A stretch of DNA of 64,000 nt. It comes from Chlamydiota bacterium. GTDB lineage: Bacteria > Chlamydiota > Chlamydiia > Chlamydiales > Rhabdochlamydiaceae. Under the pieces are notes generated by a model. That model did not search any database and had not been told where the DNA came from. It worked only from the letters and a program-made list of their open reading frames with translations. Positions within the stretch are counted from its first letter, which is position 1, and each line of letters opens with the position of its first letter. The position numbers were made by a program, and so were the translations under genes. The stretch lies in contig JAPLSW010000050.1 of the NCBI GenBank assembly GCA_026398435.1, forward strand, positions 1 through 64,000. Reading direction: 5' to 3'. Shown piece after piece: positions 7,418-16,710 of this stretch.

Positions 7418-8307
7418 TGAATATCCTTTTCTTTGTTTCTTCCTTCTTAGTAATCCTATCGTTTCTATGTGCAAGTACATTTCATACTGTCGCCTCTTTT
7501 GAATCGGAAAAAACAAGTTTTTTAGGAAATATGGTAGGTCTTAGACAAACGAGAACTCTATGGCAGAGAAAGCTCTTTGTCGATGCAACAAAAGCCCCAA
7601 CTCCACAAGCTGCAGCAAGTAATAAAATACCCAAAATAATTAAAGACTATACTTCCCATAGAAAGAGAAGGATTCCCACCCACTACAGCAAACTCAATAT
7701 TTCCGATTTACTAAATAATGAGCTCTCCTCAAAGCAATTGCAAAAAACTGTTTCAACTCTACTGAAAAATCTCTACGGTAATACCCCCTTTATCAAGGAA
7801 AGTGGGGTGGAACATTTTGAAGAAGCTCTTCTTAAGGAGATGATTAAAGCTTATAAAAAGACTAAATCCCTATCAGATCTTCAAGACTTAAGCCCGGATC
7901 TTGAGCCCCTAAAAACCCTGTATTATAAAATACTTAAGGGATCGGGTGATTATGATCTAGAAAAGCGCCAGGGATATCCCCCTTTATCAGACTTTCTTTT
8001 CCTAGATGAAAAAGAGAGAAAGCCGATCTATTTTCATTTTGCATCCTACCCCCTACTGGTAGCGCTACTTGGAGAGGATCTGGCAGGCGAAATCCTCGAA
8101 AAAGAAGAGACTAAATCTAAAACAGATGGGGGAAGAAGAACTCTTACTGAAGATGAATTCAAAGCACTACTTATAAGCCACAGAGGATTTAAAACAAATT
8201 CCTCTGAAATAGAAGATCTCTTGAACTTTGCTAAGAAAAAAATTCTTTTAGAAAGCTTGTCTTATAAAGATAAAAAAACCGGGGTATTCTATATTTTACC
8301 ACTCTAA
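7417..8307 (+). CDS. Membrane-anchored T2SS-associated hypothetical protein
   Basis: A 296-residue protein with one N-terminal hydrophobic segment (residues 3-22) and then a soluble, helical, Lys-rich domain. It is coupled to the pseudopilin gene by a one-base overlap and is thus likely part of the same envelope machine, perhaps in the position of GspK, but I see no diagnostic GspK motif and no prepilin Glu. It ends three bases before the convergent sensor kinase gene. Confidence 0.55.
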   Translation: MNILFFVSSFLVILSFLCASTFHTVASFESEKTSFLGNMVGLRQTRTLWQRKLFVDATKAPTPQAAASNKIPKIIKDYTSHRKRRIPTHYSKLNISDLLNNELSSKQLQKTVSTLLKNLYGNTPFIKESGVEHFEEALLKEMIKAYKKTKSLSDLQDLSPDLEPLKTLYYKILKGSGDYDLEKRQGYPPLSDFLFLDEKERKPIYFHFASYPLLVALLGEDLAGEILEKEETKSKTDGGRRTLTEDEFKALLISHRGFKTNSSEIEDLLNFAKKKILLESLSYKDKKTGVFYILPL

Positions 8308-8309
8308 AC

Positions 8310-10091
8310 TCAAGGATTCAGAGACAGAGGAATCATAATAGTAAATGTAGATCCAACGCCCAGCTCTGAGCTAACAGAAATTGTTCCCTGGTGCTTATCA
8401 ATGATAGTTTTAACAAGAGAGAGGCCGAGGCCCGCTCCACCGAGCTTTCTGGAGTGAGCTTTATTTACTGTATAAAAGCGCTCAAAGATATGATCGACAT
8501 CGTGAGCCGGTATTCCAATCCCCTGGTCTTTAATAGTTATCTTTGCATCTTCCCCTTCTACATCTACAATGATATGAATTTTTGCAGGGGGTAGGGAATA
8601 CTTTGCAGCATTTGTTATGAGGTTAATGATCGCAAGCTCAAGGATGTTAGCATCAGCCGCTGCAAATATATGGTCCTTCTCCTTTGTAAAAGTGATCACT
8701 GCATCTGTATAGATCGCATGTACTATTTCCATGCAATTTTCAAGTAATGTCACTAAATCGCAGCTTTGGTACGGGGAGACGGAGATGTTTTCCATGTCTG
8801 CTAGAGTGAGCAAATTTTTCACTAGATTTTCCATTCTTTCACAATTACGAACAATTTTTTCAACAATAGACACAAGCATTTCATGAGGAAGATCTTCCAT
8901 GTCTTGGAGGGTTTCCGCAAATCCCTTAATGATGGTAATTGGGGTTCGGAGCTCATGGGAGGCATTGGCTACAAAGTCCTTACCCATTTCCAGGACTCGA
9001 TGCTGGCTTGACTTATCCTGCAAAACGATAATTGCCCCAAGATCTTGGGATTTGGGTGTGGCTACAAGATCGAGATAAATCTTTTTTCCATGGTCCACTT
9101 CGAGGGAATCTGTAACTACTGTCTGATGCTTTTGTGCTGCAAGTAAAAGATCCCTGCACTTTTGAAAAAGCTCCGTATTCTTTCCAGCAAGTTCTGTAAA
9201 TACCTTGCTTGTAAGATGTCTTTTGGGGATGCCAAGCATCTTAGAACCCACAAAATTGACATATTCAATTTGCATATCTCGATTGACTGCAACCACCCCT
9301 TCAACGAGTGATTCAAGGATCGCTTCTTTTTCATTTCGTTCATTAGTAAGAGCAAAAACCTGGAGCTGCACCTGATTATATAAGGAAAGAAGAGTATCAG
9401 CAAGCCTTCCAAAATCTTCATCTGTATAACAATCAGAAAGGGATAAGATTTTTGGGAGCTGCTCTTTTTCGCCTGACTGGTATGCCTTAATCGCATGAAT
9501 CATTTGATCAATTGGCTTATGAAGCATCCCAAAAATTACCCAAGTAAACACACCAAAAATCAGTAGCGCTATAATACAAAGAGAGGCAAACCAAAGATTG
9601 AACTGATCGCTAAATTCCTTTATGGGATTAAAAGGAAAGACCCCCTGAAGAACATACATGTTCCCCTGAAAAAAGAAGGGCGTTGCTAAAAAAAGGTATT
9701 CTCGATGATTGATTGTAGAATTGCGAAGAATGACTCTTTTATGAGTTGAAAGAGCCTCCCTTATATCTTCTAACGGATCATTTATAAATTCTTGATTCGC
9801 TTTTACAGAAATGCTGTCAGCACTAGAGATGAGCCTTCCTTCCTTGTTGTACAAGGAGAGTAGATAAAATATATCTCCCTTGGGATTTTCAATCTGGGAG
9901 ATCATTTCCTCCTCCGAAGAAGCCGATTGTAAATCCAGCACAATTTTTTCTGCACTAGCACTTAGGGAAGAGATTAAAACTTTTTCAACCCCTTTTTCTA
10001 TAAAAGGAAGGGAGATCGCTATAAAAACACAAAATAAAAGGATTTGGCTAAAAACTATTTTTTTACGAAACTTCATTTTTTGCAGCATCAC
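8310..10091 (-). CDS. Sensor histidine kinase (PhoR/WalK-like, HAMP-PAS-HisKA-HATPase)
   Basis: A 593-residue inner-membrane kinase: TM1 about 13-31, extracytoplasmic sensor region to about 165, TM2 about 166-190, HAMP linker, PAS domain about 255-365, H-box with phosphorylated His379 (NASHELRTP), N-box N490-N494, D522xGIGIP, and GGAGLGL at 551-557. All catalytic boxes are present. The gene overlaps the cyclase gene upstream by four bases (ATGA), so it is the last member of the mutL-peptidase-cyclase operon. No response regulator gene is adjacent; the partner is unknown. Confidence 0.9.
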   Translation of the reverse strand: MMLQKMKFRKKIVFSQILLFCVFIAISLPFIEKGVEKVLISSLSASAEKIVLDLQSASSEEEMISQIENPKGDIFYLLSLYNKEGRLISSADSISVKANQEFINDPLEDIREALSTHKRVILRNSTINHREYLFLATPFFFQGNMYVLQGVFPFNPIKEFSDQFNLWFASLCIIALLIFGVFTWVIFGMLHKPIDQMIHAIKAYQSGEKEQLPKILSLSDCYTDEDFGRLADTLLSLYNQVQLQVFALTNERNEKEAILESLVEGVVAVNRDMQIEYVNFVGSKMLGIPKRHLTSKVFTELAGKNTELFQKCRDLLLAAQKHQTVVTDSLEVDHGKKIYLDLVATPKSQDLGAIIVLQDKSSQHRVLEMGKDFVANASHELRTPITIIKGFAETLQDMEDLPHEMLVSIVEKIVRNCERMENLVKNLLTLADMENISVSPYQSCDLVTLLENCMEIVHAIYTDAVITFTKEKDHIFAAADANILELAIINLITNAAKYSLPPAKIHIIVDVEGEDAKITIKDQGIGIPAHDVDHIFERFYTVNKAHSRKLGGAGLGLSLVKTIIDKHQGTISVSSELGVGSTFTIMIPLSLNP

Positions 10092-12496
10092 TTTAGCCCC
10101 TTTACCATAAACACCCTTTTAGACTCATCAAATCCCTTTAAAGGGAGCATTCCCATGTCAGAGACCTCAACTCTTTCTGCCACAAAAGGGGCTGAAAGAG
10201 TGTCCTGAGAAATCAAAATCTCCCCTGGTCTGGCTGTCGAACAAAGGCGAGAGGCAAGATTTACATTACTTCCAATGACCGTATAATTCAGCCTATTTTC
10301 TGCTCCCATATTCCCAGCACATACTTTGCCTGTATGGATACCAACACCCATCGTAACGGAGGCAAGTCCGGCTTGAGCCCTCTCCATATTCCAGCTACCG
10401 AGTACTTTCATAATCTCTAAAGCGCAGACTACAGACTGGTATGCGCTGTCCTCTTTATGAAGTGGCGCGCCAAAAAGCACCATCACCTCATCCCCGATAT
10501 ATTTATCAATAACACCATGATGGGCATCTATGACATAAGATAGTTTTGTCATGCATGTATTGATCAAATCAATCACCTCTTTTGGGTTCATTTTCTGCGT
10601 AAGACTTGTAAAGCTCCGAATATCTGCAAAAAATATCGTTACCTCTCTTTCTTCCCCGCCGAGGTGAATCTCCCCCTTCAAGATCTCTTTTGCAATATCT
10701 TGAGATACCACTTTATTCAAAATGGCCTTTACCTTTTCATTTTCTTTGAGCCCTTCGACCATATCGCTAAAAGCTTCATTTAATTGCTGCACTTCGTTTT
10801 TCTTTCCAAGCTTTAAATCTGGCAGATGGATTTCACTTAAATGACCTCGCTTTACCGACCTTGCAGCTTTCGCCATTAAAACAATCGGACGGGTAATCTT
10901 TTTAGAAAGATTAAGCAATGCAAGCAAAAGAATGATCAGCCCAAAAGCTATGACATAGCGCCTATCTTCGTTTATCTTCAAAATAATCTTATGAAACCGG
11001 CTATTGAGTTTCTTCATTAAAGAAAACTCAATTTCTGCTTCATTGAATAAGAAAAAATGGAGATCAAGAGATGGGTAGGGTTGTAGATGTACGAAATAAT
11101 AAGATGTCCCTTCCCAAGAAAATACCCCCATAGGAGCCTCTAGTAATTGGTGAAGTGACCCCGCACTCACATTAGGGGGAGAGATTTTTTCACCTGAGGG
11201 CAAAAGCCCTGCTATAATCTTATCATTTGCGATAATCCAGGCGCTTTGTTTAAAACTTAAGGAAAGATCCTGAAGGACATTTTCTAAATCAAAGCCGAGA
11301 GTCAAATACCCCACCTTCCTTTCCTCTCCTTCCAAGGAAACAAGCTCTGCTGTATTTCCCATATAAAGAGCTCCCTTAGCAGGATCGGAAATCAGAGCAA
11401 TCGATTCCGTTATCTCAGGTGCAGTACTACCCTTGGGATAGGTGGAAAAATAATGTTTAGCATCGAATTTTTCTTTTTCAAACAGTACCTCTTTGACAAA
11501 TACCCCTTGCCCCTTCCCTGTTTCATCAGGAAAAAAAGAGATAGCAAAAGGGGCAAAGGCCGAAGAAATACCCTTCCCCATAATTCTTTGTTCAAGAAGG
11601 CAGCCAAGCTCCCAAATCATAAAGAGCTGATTGACATACCCCACTCTTTTATTGAAATAACAAGCAAGATCCTTATTACAGGAATCTTCCCCTGCAACTT
11701 TTCCAATTAAGGGATTTTCATCATCTGAGAACGAAAGACTATCTTCCTTTTCACGAGTAAGAAAATCTTTAGCTTTAGAGATCCTTTCTAAATACCCCTC
11801 TATATCAATCGAATATCCTTCAAGAAAAGGGACTGACAAGGAAACTGTATTTTTGCTCAAGGAGAACTCTTTTTTTAGTAGGTCTATCGGAATTTTTTCT
11901 AACGCCTCTTGGGTATATAATACAAATACCTTAGGCACGATCCCGGGTACGGTTTCTGAGCTGTTTAATAGATTACTTGAAGAGACAATCTGCAGTGAGA
12001 TACCGAGATAGGGGGGGTCTTTTTCTGTTTTAACACTAGAGGTGTATATCCAGCAGAGATCATCATCAATGGGCTCTTGAAACATGTCCTGCATCCCCTG
12101 ATGCTGAGGAATAATCAAAGAGGTTACTTCCCCCTGATAACTATTCTGGACAAAATCGATACTTTCCCGATCTTGGATAAGGCTGGCAGCACTTCTCCAC
12201 GTCCCATGTTCGATATTCATGGCCGTTGGAGCAAAGTACTCTTTGATATGAGTAAATTTAGAGACCACCTCGAGGGCGGCATTCACCTCTCCCATCTTTT
12301 GGGATAGGATAGCTACAAGAATGCTATCTATGTATTCCCTTTTTTCCTCTTCCAAATCTTTATAAAAGGTAAGTAGATCCCGGCGAACCTCTTTTATGCC
12401 GATAGTTGCTATCCGATTTTCGATAACAAATGAACCTATGAAGATCGCGCAGAAAAGAACTCCAACGATAAGGAATAACTTATATCGTATGCTCAT
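10088..12496 (-). CDS. Class III adenylate/guanylate cyclase with extracytoplasmic sensor and HAMP
   Basis: An 802-residue membrane cyclase: TM near the N-terminus (about 6-25), a large periplasmic region, TM2 about 510-530, HAMP, then a cyclase domain from about 616. Metal-binding Asp625 (FFADIRSFT) and Asp669 (IGDE) are present, as are Lys665, Thr739, Asn746 and Arg750 of the purine- and transition-state-binding set. Lys plus Thr favours ATP as substrate, so adenylate cyclase is more likely than guanylate cyclase. It overlaps its neighbours on both sides by four bases. Its co-transcription with a sensor kinase suggests joint sensing of an envelope or host signal. Confidence 0.88.
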   Translation of the reverse strand: MSIRYKLFLIVGVLFCAIFIGSFVIENRIATIGIKEVRRDLLTFYKDLEEEKREYIDSILVAILSQKMGEVNAALEVVSKFTHIKEYFAPTAMNIEHGTWRSAASLIQDRESIDFVQNSYQGEVTSLIIPQHQGMQDMFQEPIDDDLCWIYTSSVKTEKDPPYLGISLQIVSSSNLLNSSETVPGIVPKVFVLYTQEALEKIPIDLLKKEFSLSKNTVSLSVPFLEGYSIDIEGYLERISKAKDFLTREKEDSLSFSDDENPLIGKVAGEDSCNKDLACYFNKRVGYVNQLFMIWELGCLLEQRIMGKGISSAFAPFAISFFPDETGKGQGVFVKEVLFEKEKFDAKHYFSTYPKGSTAPEITESIALISDPAKGALYMGNTAELVSLEGEERKVGYLTLGFDLENVLQDLSLSFKQSAWIIANDKIIAGLLPSGEKISPPNVSAGSLHQLLEAPMGVFSWEGTSYYFVHLQPYPSLDLHFFLFNEAEIEFSLMKKLNSRFHKIILKINEDRRYVIAFGLIILLLALLNLSKKITRPIVLMAKAARSVKRGHLSEIHLPDLKLGKKNEVQQLNEAFSDMVEGLKENEKVKAILNKVVSQDIAKEILKGEIHLGGEEREVTIFFADIRSFTSLTQKMNPKEVIDLINTCMTKLSYVIDAHHGVIDKYIGDEVMVLFGAPLHKEDSAYQSVVCALEIMKVLGSWNMERAQAGLASVTMGVGIHTGKVCAGNMGAENRLNYTVIGSNVNLASRLCSTARPGEILISQDTLSAPFVAERVEVSDMGMLPLKGFDESKRVFMVKGLK

Positions 12497-13599
12497 TTAC
12501 CATCCGTTATGATTTGGCAGCCATTTTTTGTAATCAGCACCATATCTTCCCATCTGACCCCTCCTTTACCTGGAAGGTAAAGGCCAGGCTCGATGGTAAA
12601 CATCATGCCGGGCTCGAGCAATAGATCCTTATCTATACTATCAAAACGAACTTTCGGAGCCTCGTGGGTCTCTAGCCCGATTCCATGTCCTAAGCTGTGG
12701 GTAAAGTATTGCTCCATATTGTCTTTGCGCATCACCTCTCGTACAGCCTCATCGAGCTGCCCAAGCCTCACACCAGGCTTGCAAAGAAGGCGGGCCGCGG
12801 TATGAGCTTTTTTTAGCACGGAGGTCAAATACAAAAGTATCGGATCTGGCACCCCTTGAAAAAAGACCCTTGTCATATCACTATGGTAATGGTTTACCAC
12901 AACCCCTAGATCCATCAGAACAATTTGGTTCTCTTTTAGTTTTGTTTTGCCAGCTCTATGGTGAGGCATCGCGCTATTTTTTCCAAAAGCGATAATCGGC
13001 TCAAATGCTGCCCTTTCAGCGCCAGCAAGCCGCAGAAATATTTCAAATTCCCGGGCAAGCTCAACCTCGGTCATCCCCACCTTAATTTTACCTCTTAAGA
13101 ACCAAAATGCGGATTTAAGGATATTGGCACTGGCTTTTAGCTCTTTGATCTCAAACATCCCCTTTATCATTCTGATAGGTGATGTCAGTCTTTCTTTAGG
13201 TATAAGAGAGGAGCTATTACCACATTTTTCTAAAAATTTACTGAGTTCAGCAAAACGACTATAGGAAAGTGTTGTCCCATCAAAAGCAATCTTTGCGGGC
13301 CCTAAAGAGTTAACAAAAGCCTTTTCCTTTTCTTCATTGAAGAGTACTACTGGCTGAACAAAAGAATCCTTCATCGCTACTTCGATGTATCTTGAATCGA
13401 CAAAAAGGGAGGTCTTCTTTTTATGGACCCAGAGTCTCCCATAAGAGAGGTGAAGACCGGTAAAATAAAACAAATCATCCGGCTGCTCTAAAACACAGGC
13501 ATCGAGATGCTCTTTAGAAAGTAAGGTCTGCAGGCTCTTAATACGTCCCTGCATTTCCTCTTTCTTTAACTGAAAAATAGGCACCGACATTTTTTTCAC
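12493..13599 (-). CDS. M24 family Xaa-Pro aminopeptidase
   Basis: A 368-residue metallopeptidase of the Xaa-Pro aminopeptidase/prolidase family, which removes N-terminal residues before proline. The dinuclear metal site is complete: the two Asp of MDLGVVVNHYHSDMTR, the His of HSLGHGIGLETHE, the Glu of FTIEPGLY and the Glu of GVRWEDM. The N-terminal creatinase-like domain is short. The longest frame starts at a GTG (13599) inside mutL; an ATG at 13554 (MQGRIKSLQ) is an equally good start. It lies directly after mutL, as I recall for the chlamydial mutL-pepP pair. Confidence 0.88.
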   Translation of the reverse strand: MKKMSVPIFQLKKEEMQGRIKSLQTLLSKEHLDACVLEQPDDLFYFTGLHLSYGRLWVHKKKTSLFVDSRYIEVAMKDSFVQPVVLFNEEKEKAFVNSLGPAKIAFDGTTLSYSRFAELSKFLEKCGNSSSLIPKERLTSPIRMIKGMFEIKELKASANILKSAFWFLRGKIKVGMTEVELAREFEIFLRLAGAERAAFEPIIAFGKNSAMPHHRAGKTKLKENQIVLMDLGVVVNHYHSDMTRVFFQGVPDPILLYLTSVLKKAHTAARLLCKPGVRLGQLDEAVREVMRKDNMEQYFTHSLGHGIGLETHEAPKVRFDSIDKDLLLEPGMMFTIEPGLYLPGKGGVRWEDMVLITKNGCQIITDGK

Positions 13600-15340
13600 T
13601 CAAGTAGATAATTGTTTTATTTCCCACAGGACAGTAACAAGGGGAAGAGGTCTTTAGCAGCGCCTCCGCAATCGAAATCCCTTCACTTAAAGAAAAGGAT
13701 CCCTTTTTAAACTTAACAAAGCGGCAAGCCACCTCGGCAAGCTTCCTCATTTTTTTCTTTTCTAGACCCTCTATGTCTTCCTTGTCAAGAGATATACAGC
13801 TAAGAGCCATTTCCTCAAGAATTTTTTGTACGTCAGATTCTTCCGTATAGGAGGGAATAGCATCAACAAGAAATGAGCGCGGGCCTGACTGCGTGATACT
13901 ATACCCCATGAAACTAAGGCACGGAAGCGCTCTTACAAGTTCGCTTGCTTCAAAGCTTGCCATTTCAAAACTTATTGGAAAAAGCAGTCCCTGCTTATGC
14001 AATGGCTCGCTATGAGCATTTAGTAGCTGCTCAAATAAAATTCTCGATCTTGCAGCCGCAAGATCGACAAGGCAAAGTCCTTCCTCTTCTATCGGAAGGG
14101 AGACCCTTCCTTTCAGACTTAAGGAATCGATTAGTAGATAGTGAGACCACTGCCCAACCACCTCCAGCTTCTCATTAACCAAAGGCAGAGGCACCTCTTT
14201 AAACTCAAGGGGGGCAGATTCTCTATATACAAATGGCGCCGGGGAACTTGCCTCCTTTCTTGCAAAAAAAGAAAAGTCTGGCTCTTCAAAAGAAAAGTCA
14301 GCAAAGACAGGTGGGCTCTTTGAAGCCTCTTCTTCAGGTCGTTTCTCCAAAGATCTTTGTATCGCCTTTTGCAAAACTTGTTTTATCCACCCTTCTTGAG
14401 AAAGGCGTACCTCTTTTTTTTGGGGGTGCACATTAACATCGAGAAGATGATAGGGCATATCCACATGTAAAACATATATCGGGTGCCTATCTGAACCGAT
14501 TCTTGTCCCATAGGCATCCCGGATAGCAAAGGAAATAGGAGGAGAGACAACGGGTCTCCGATTGATAAACAGGTATTGTCCTGAGCGGTTGTGTCTTGTA
14601 TTTTCTGGCATGCCTATGATCCCTTTTACACTAAAGGGACCATCAGCAATATCTACATGCACGACATTTGCTCCAAAGGGGGCTCCCAAAATACTAGATA
14701 TTCTCTCATGCAGTTGCTCTAAAACTTCCGTTTTCTCAGTAATTGGCGTACTAAATGCTAAATTTTCTTGGTGGTACAGCTCAAAAGAAACATCCGGATA
14801 TCCAAGGCTTAGTGTTGTGATTACGCGGGTGATTTCAGAAGATAGGGCTACGGGACTTTTTTGGAATTTTTTTCGTGCCGGCACATTAAAAAAAAGATGC
14901 CTTACTTCCATTGTTGTCCCCCTATTTCTAGGATATGGGGTAACGCTCTGTATCTTTCCCCCATCGACTTCCAGCTGCACTCCAGTTTCCTTAAGAGATG
15001 TCGTAAGGGTCATCTTAGAAATAGAGGCGATCGACGCTAAGGCCTCTCCCCGAAAACCCATGGTCTGAACCTCAAATAGGTCTTTGGCATCATGGATTTT
15101 CGAAGTAGCATGCCTCTCAAGGGATAAAAGAGCATCATCTCGATTCATCCCTATCCCATCATCGCTGATACGGATAGAGTGGAGCCCACCCCCTTGCACT
15201 TCAACGACTATTTTTTTGGCTCCTGCGTCCAAAGAATTTTCTACCAGCTCCTTAACAACAGATGCCGGGCTTTCAATAACTTCCCCAGCCGCAATTTGGT
15301 TGATCGTAATATCTGATAGTACGCGGATAATAGATGACAT
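13538..15340 (-). CDS. mutL: DNA mismatch repair protein MutL
   Basis: A 600-residue GHKL ATPase. Motifs in order: ENSLDAG at 34-40, DDGIGM at 60-65, TMGFRGEAL at 93-101, and NVHPQKKEVR in the transducer domain, followed by an acidic linker and a C-terminal dimerisation domain. It couples MutS mismatch recognition to strand excision. It is the first gene of a minus-strand operon and overlaps the downstream peptidase ORF. I see no clear QHAxE-type endonuclease motif, so nicking activity is uncertain. Confidence 0.95.
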   Translation of the reverse strand: MSSIIRVLSDITINQIAAGEVIESPASVVKELVENSLDAGAKKIVVEVQGGGLHSIRISDDGIGMNRDDALLSLERHATSKIHDAKDLFEVQTMGFRGEALASIASISKMTLTTSLKETGVQLEVDGGKIQSVTPYPRNRGTTMEVRHLFFNVPARKKFQKSPVALSSEITRVITTLSLGYPDVSFELYHQENLAFSTPITEKTEVLEQLHERISSILGAPFGANVVHVDIADGPFSVKGIIGMPENTRHNRSGQYLFINRRPVVSPPISFAIRDAYGTRIGSDRHPIYVLHVDMPYHLLDVNVHPQKKEVRLSQEGWIKQVLQKAIQRSLEKRPEEEASKSPPVFADFSFEEPDFSFFARKEASSPAPFVYRESAPLEFKEVPLPLVNEKLEVVGQWSHYLLIDSLSLKGRVSLPIEEEGLCLVDLAAARSRILFEQLLNAHSEPLHKQGLLFPISFEMASFEASELVRALPCLSFMGYSITQSGPRSFLVDAIPSYTEESDVQKILEEMALSCISLDKEDIEGLEKKKMRKLAEVACRFVKFKKGSFSLSEGISIAEALLKTSSPCYCPVGNKTIIYLSEKNVGAYFSVKERGNAGTY

Positions 15341-15457
15341 AAGACCTCTTTCTTTTCATCGTAACGTAAAAAGCCCTAATCCCTCACCAAAAAACCAAAT
15401 TTAACACAGCTGTTGCTGAATAATAATCCCTAGATTACATATACTATAGATAATTGG

Positions 15458-16708
15458 ATGTACACAATGCCTACAACACCTATAGCTGCGTCTATCGTTA
15501 AAAAACTCTCCTTAGCCGGCCATATAGCCTACTTTGCCGGAGGGTGGGTGCGCGATTTTTTAATGCAGCGCCCCTCTGATGATATCGATATCGCAACAAG
15601 CGCAACTCCTGAGCAGGTACAAGCGCTATTCCCCAAAACAATCCCTGTCGGGATCGCTTTTGGGATCGTCATTGTAGTAGAAGAGGGGCACCAATTCGAA
15701 GTAGCTACATTTCGTCAGGATCAAGGATATGTAGATGGGAGGCGGCCTCAGGGAATATCAACCGCAACTCCCGAAGAAGACGCCCAAAGAAGAGATTTTA
15801 CGATCAATGGGATGTTCTATGACCCCCTAGAAAAAAAACTCTACGATTATGTCGATGGTCAAAAAGACATTAAAAAAGGGGTTATTAAAGCTATCGGCAA
15901 TCCCCATGAGCGTTTTCTAGAAGATAGACTCCGGATGATGCGAGCTGTTCGCTACTCTACAAGGTTTAACTTCCCTATAGAATCAGAGACACTCCAAGCA
16001 ATACTTGCTCATGCAGATAGCCTGCTTCCGGCGGTAGCTCTTGAAAGGATCTGGCAAGAATTTAAAAAAATGTCCCAATTTGCTCACTTCGATACGGGTC
16101 TTGTTATTCTGCATAAGTTAAAACTACTGCCCACGATTTTCCCTTCATTAAAAGATGTTACAGTTGAAGAGATCCAAAAAAGAACAGCTTGTATAGAACA
16201 CTACCCTGAAAAAGCCCCACCAATTGCTGAGCTCTTAGAACTCTTTCATGATGATTCTCTCGAAACCCTCCTGCAGCTCTGTGAGTATTTAAAATTATCG
16301 AGACAAGAAAGGGAATTCGTTCAGTATCTTTACTATGTAAAACATCTTCTGCAGCTTTCAGAGGATCGCCTAAGAGATATAGAGCCCATAGAGTGGGCTC
16401 AGCTCTACGCAAATAACCACAGTGACATTGTTCTAAAAATCATCGCTTCAAGATATCCAGTCGAAAAAAGAGAAGATTTTCTCGATTTTCACTTTAAAAA
16501 AAGACAGCTTCTGGAGCAGGCGATACTTCGCATCCACTCAAAAAGTCCTATCGTCCGCTCAGAAGATCTCCTAAAAGCAGGGATAAAGCCGAGCACGAAA
16601 ATGGGAATATTACTTAAAGAAGCTGAAAGGATATCTGTAAATGAAGGACTAGAAAATAGAGAGGAGATTTTGCAAAAGCTGCAAAAATCCCCTCTCTGGC
16701 TAGAATAA
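15458..16708 (+). CDS. tRNA nucleotidyltransferase / poly(A) polymerase family protein
   Basis: A 416-residue class II nucleotidyltransferase. It shows the GGWVRD nucleotide-binding loop (about residues 28-33), the catalytic DDIDIA carboxylates, RRDFTINGM, and RMMRAVRYS of the neck region. The family adds or repairs the CCA end of tRNA, or adds poly(A); the sequence alone does not separate the two. The tRNA gene in this window encodes no CCA, so a CCA-adding enzyme is needed. Starts at 15458 or 15467 are both possible; neither has a clear Shine-Dalgarno. Confidence 0.88.
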   Translation: MYTMPTTPIAASIVKKLSLAGHIAYFAGGWVRDFLMQRPSDDIDIATSATPEQVQALFPKTIPVGIAFGIVIVVEEGHQFEVATFRQDQGYVDGRRPQGISTATPEEDAQRRDFTINGMFYDPLEKKLYDYVDGQKDIKKGVIKAIGNPHERFLEDRLRMMRAVRYSTRFNFPIESETLQAILAHADSLLPAVALERIWQEFKKMSQFAHFDTGLVILHKLKLLPTIFPSLKDVTVEEIQKRTACIEHYPEKAPPIAELLELFHDDSLETLLQLCEYLKLSRQEREFVQYLYYVKHLLQLSEDRLRDIEPIEWAQLYANNHSDIVLKIIASRYPVEKREDFLDFHFKKRQLLEQAILRIHSKSPIVRSEDLLKAGIKPSTKMGILLKEAERISVNEGLENREEILQKLQKSPLWLE

Positions 16709-16710
16709 CT

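Noticed and set aside
14562-15068. Long plus-strand ORF within mutL
   Set aside because: It is the antisense shadow of mutL, whose motifs are unambiguous in the other strand.
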